64,000 bases of DNA from Burkholderiales bacterium LSUCC0115. Lineage in GTDB: Bacteria; Pseudomonadota; Gammaproteobacteria; Burkholderiales; Burkholderiaceae_A. The position numbers were made by a program, and so were the translations under genes. The DNA is taken from positions 144,547 through 208,546 of the forward strand of contig WJBW01000001.1 in the NCBI GenBank assembly GCA_009646425.1. The letters are read 5' to 3'. Below are positions 63,772-64,000 of this stretch, one piece after another (the first letter of the stretch is position 1; every line of letters begins with the position of its first letter). A model generated the notes under the pieces. That model did not search any database. It saw nothing but the letters and a program-made list of their open reading frames with translations, and was not told where the DNA came from.

Positions 63772-64000
63772 TTAGCGTCGCTTGCTGGACTTCAGAGGAC
63801 CAGGCAAGGAGGCGTAGTAAGCCGACAAATCAGCGATGTCTTCTTTGGACAAAGCAGCAGCCATACCAGCCATGATGGCGTTCTTACGCTTGCCACTCTT
63901 GTAGTCCGCCAGGGCCCGCTCCAGGTAGTCAGCGTGCTGACCAGCCAGGATGGGATAGGTCTCGTCCAGGCCTTTGACGCCGTCAACACCGTGACAGGCT
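63772..64000 (-). CDS. Class I c-type cytochrome (C-terminal part)
   Basis: The minus-strand frame ending at the stop 63772-63774 reads ACHGVDGVKGLDETYPILAG and so includes the last residues of a CxxCH heme motif. KNAIMAGMAAALSKEDI, with Met as axial ligand, and LSAYYASLPGP follow. These are typical of small periplasmic cytochromes c (c4/c5-like). The N-terminus with signal peptide lies outside the window. It probably carries electrons to a terminal oxidase. Confidence 0.88.
   Translation of the reverse strand, partial: ACHGVDGVKGLDETYPILAGQHADYLERALADYKSGKRKNAIMAGMAAALSKEDIADLSAYYASLPGPLKSSKRR

Overview
The window reads as a chromosomal segment of a chemolithoautotrophic betaproteobacterium, most like Burkholderiales. 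The blocks rpoE-rseA-rseB-degP / lepA-lepB-rnc-era-recO-pdxJ-acpS-nagZ and rpmF-plsX-fabHDG-acpP-fabF are arranged as is usual there. A red-type (form IC) RuBisCO operon with cbbX and a divergent cbbR shows CO2 fixation by the Calvin cycle. No phage, transposase, CRISPR array or replication origin was seen.

Layout. 1-2149: a partial ArsR regulator, a small CPWC thioredoxin-like protein and a DUF3422 membrane protein. 2088-9582 (minus): the cbb operon, transcribed cbbL-cbbS-cbbX-cbbF-cbbP-cbbZ-cbbA-cbbY, with cbbR divergent and a structured control region between. 10684-18809: the most accessory-looking part. It holds a BigR/SqrR-like persulfide sensor, a DUF442 protein, a Tat-exported Rieske-like protein with an altered cluster motif, a Tat-exported multicopper oxidase, two lipoproteins (one DUF302), a DUF1330 protein plus the remnant of a second copy, an atypical CsoR-family repressor with a textbook-looking operator, a FadL-type outer-membrane channel, a DUF4395 membrane protein, and an SQR/FCSD-like flavoprotein with an Arg where the family usually has a catalytic Cys. 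I read this as one sulfur (sulfide, persulfide or zero-valent sulfur) sensing and oxidation module beside the carbon-fixation genes. It is the best candidate here for an undescribed system.

18822-35626: tRNA-Leu, a metallophosphoesterase, a Na+/H+ antiporter, a CBS/DUF294 protein beside a DUF4212 + sodium:solute symporter pair, then a thiamine-scavenging locus. In that locus a TPP riboswitch precedes a TonB-dependent receptor, with a PnuC-type transporter and a NadR-like kinase just upstream. After these come HNH, MaoC, a 24-residue membrane ORF, a TlpA-like protein, an AEC carrier, malate synthase G, a periplasmic DsrE-like protein, tRNA-Cys and tRNA-Gly.

35653-64000: conserved housekeeping genes. 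These cover phospholipid synthesis (pgsA), DNA repair (uvrC, a UDG), cell-wall recycling, the lepA/lepB/rnc/era group, the envelope-stress sigma factor operon, the fatty-acid operon with rpmF, maf and yceD, an S49 peptidase, rluC, RNase E with a leader of about 0.4 kb, moaA, and the C-terminal end of a c-type cytochrome. Many of these genes overlap by 1-20 bases, so translational coupling is common. Starts were chosen by ribosome-binding site, overlap and family N-terminus; several are GTG or TTG.
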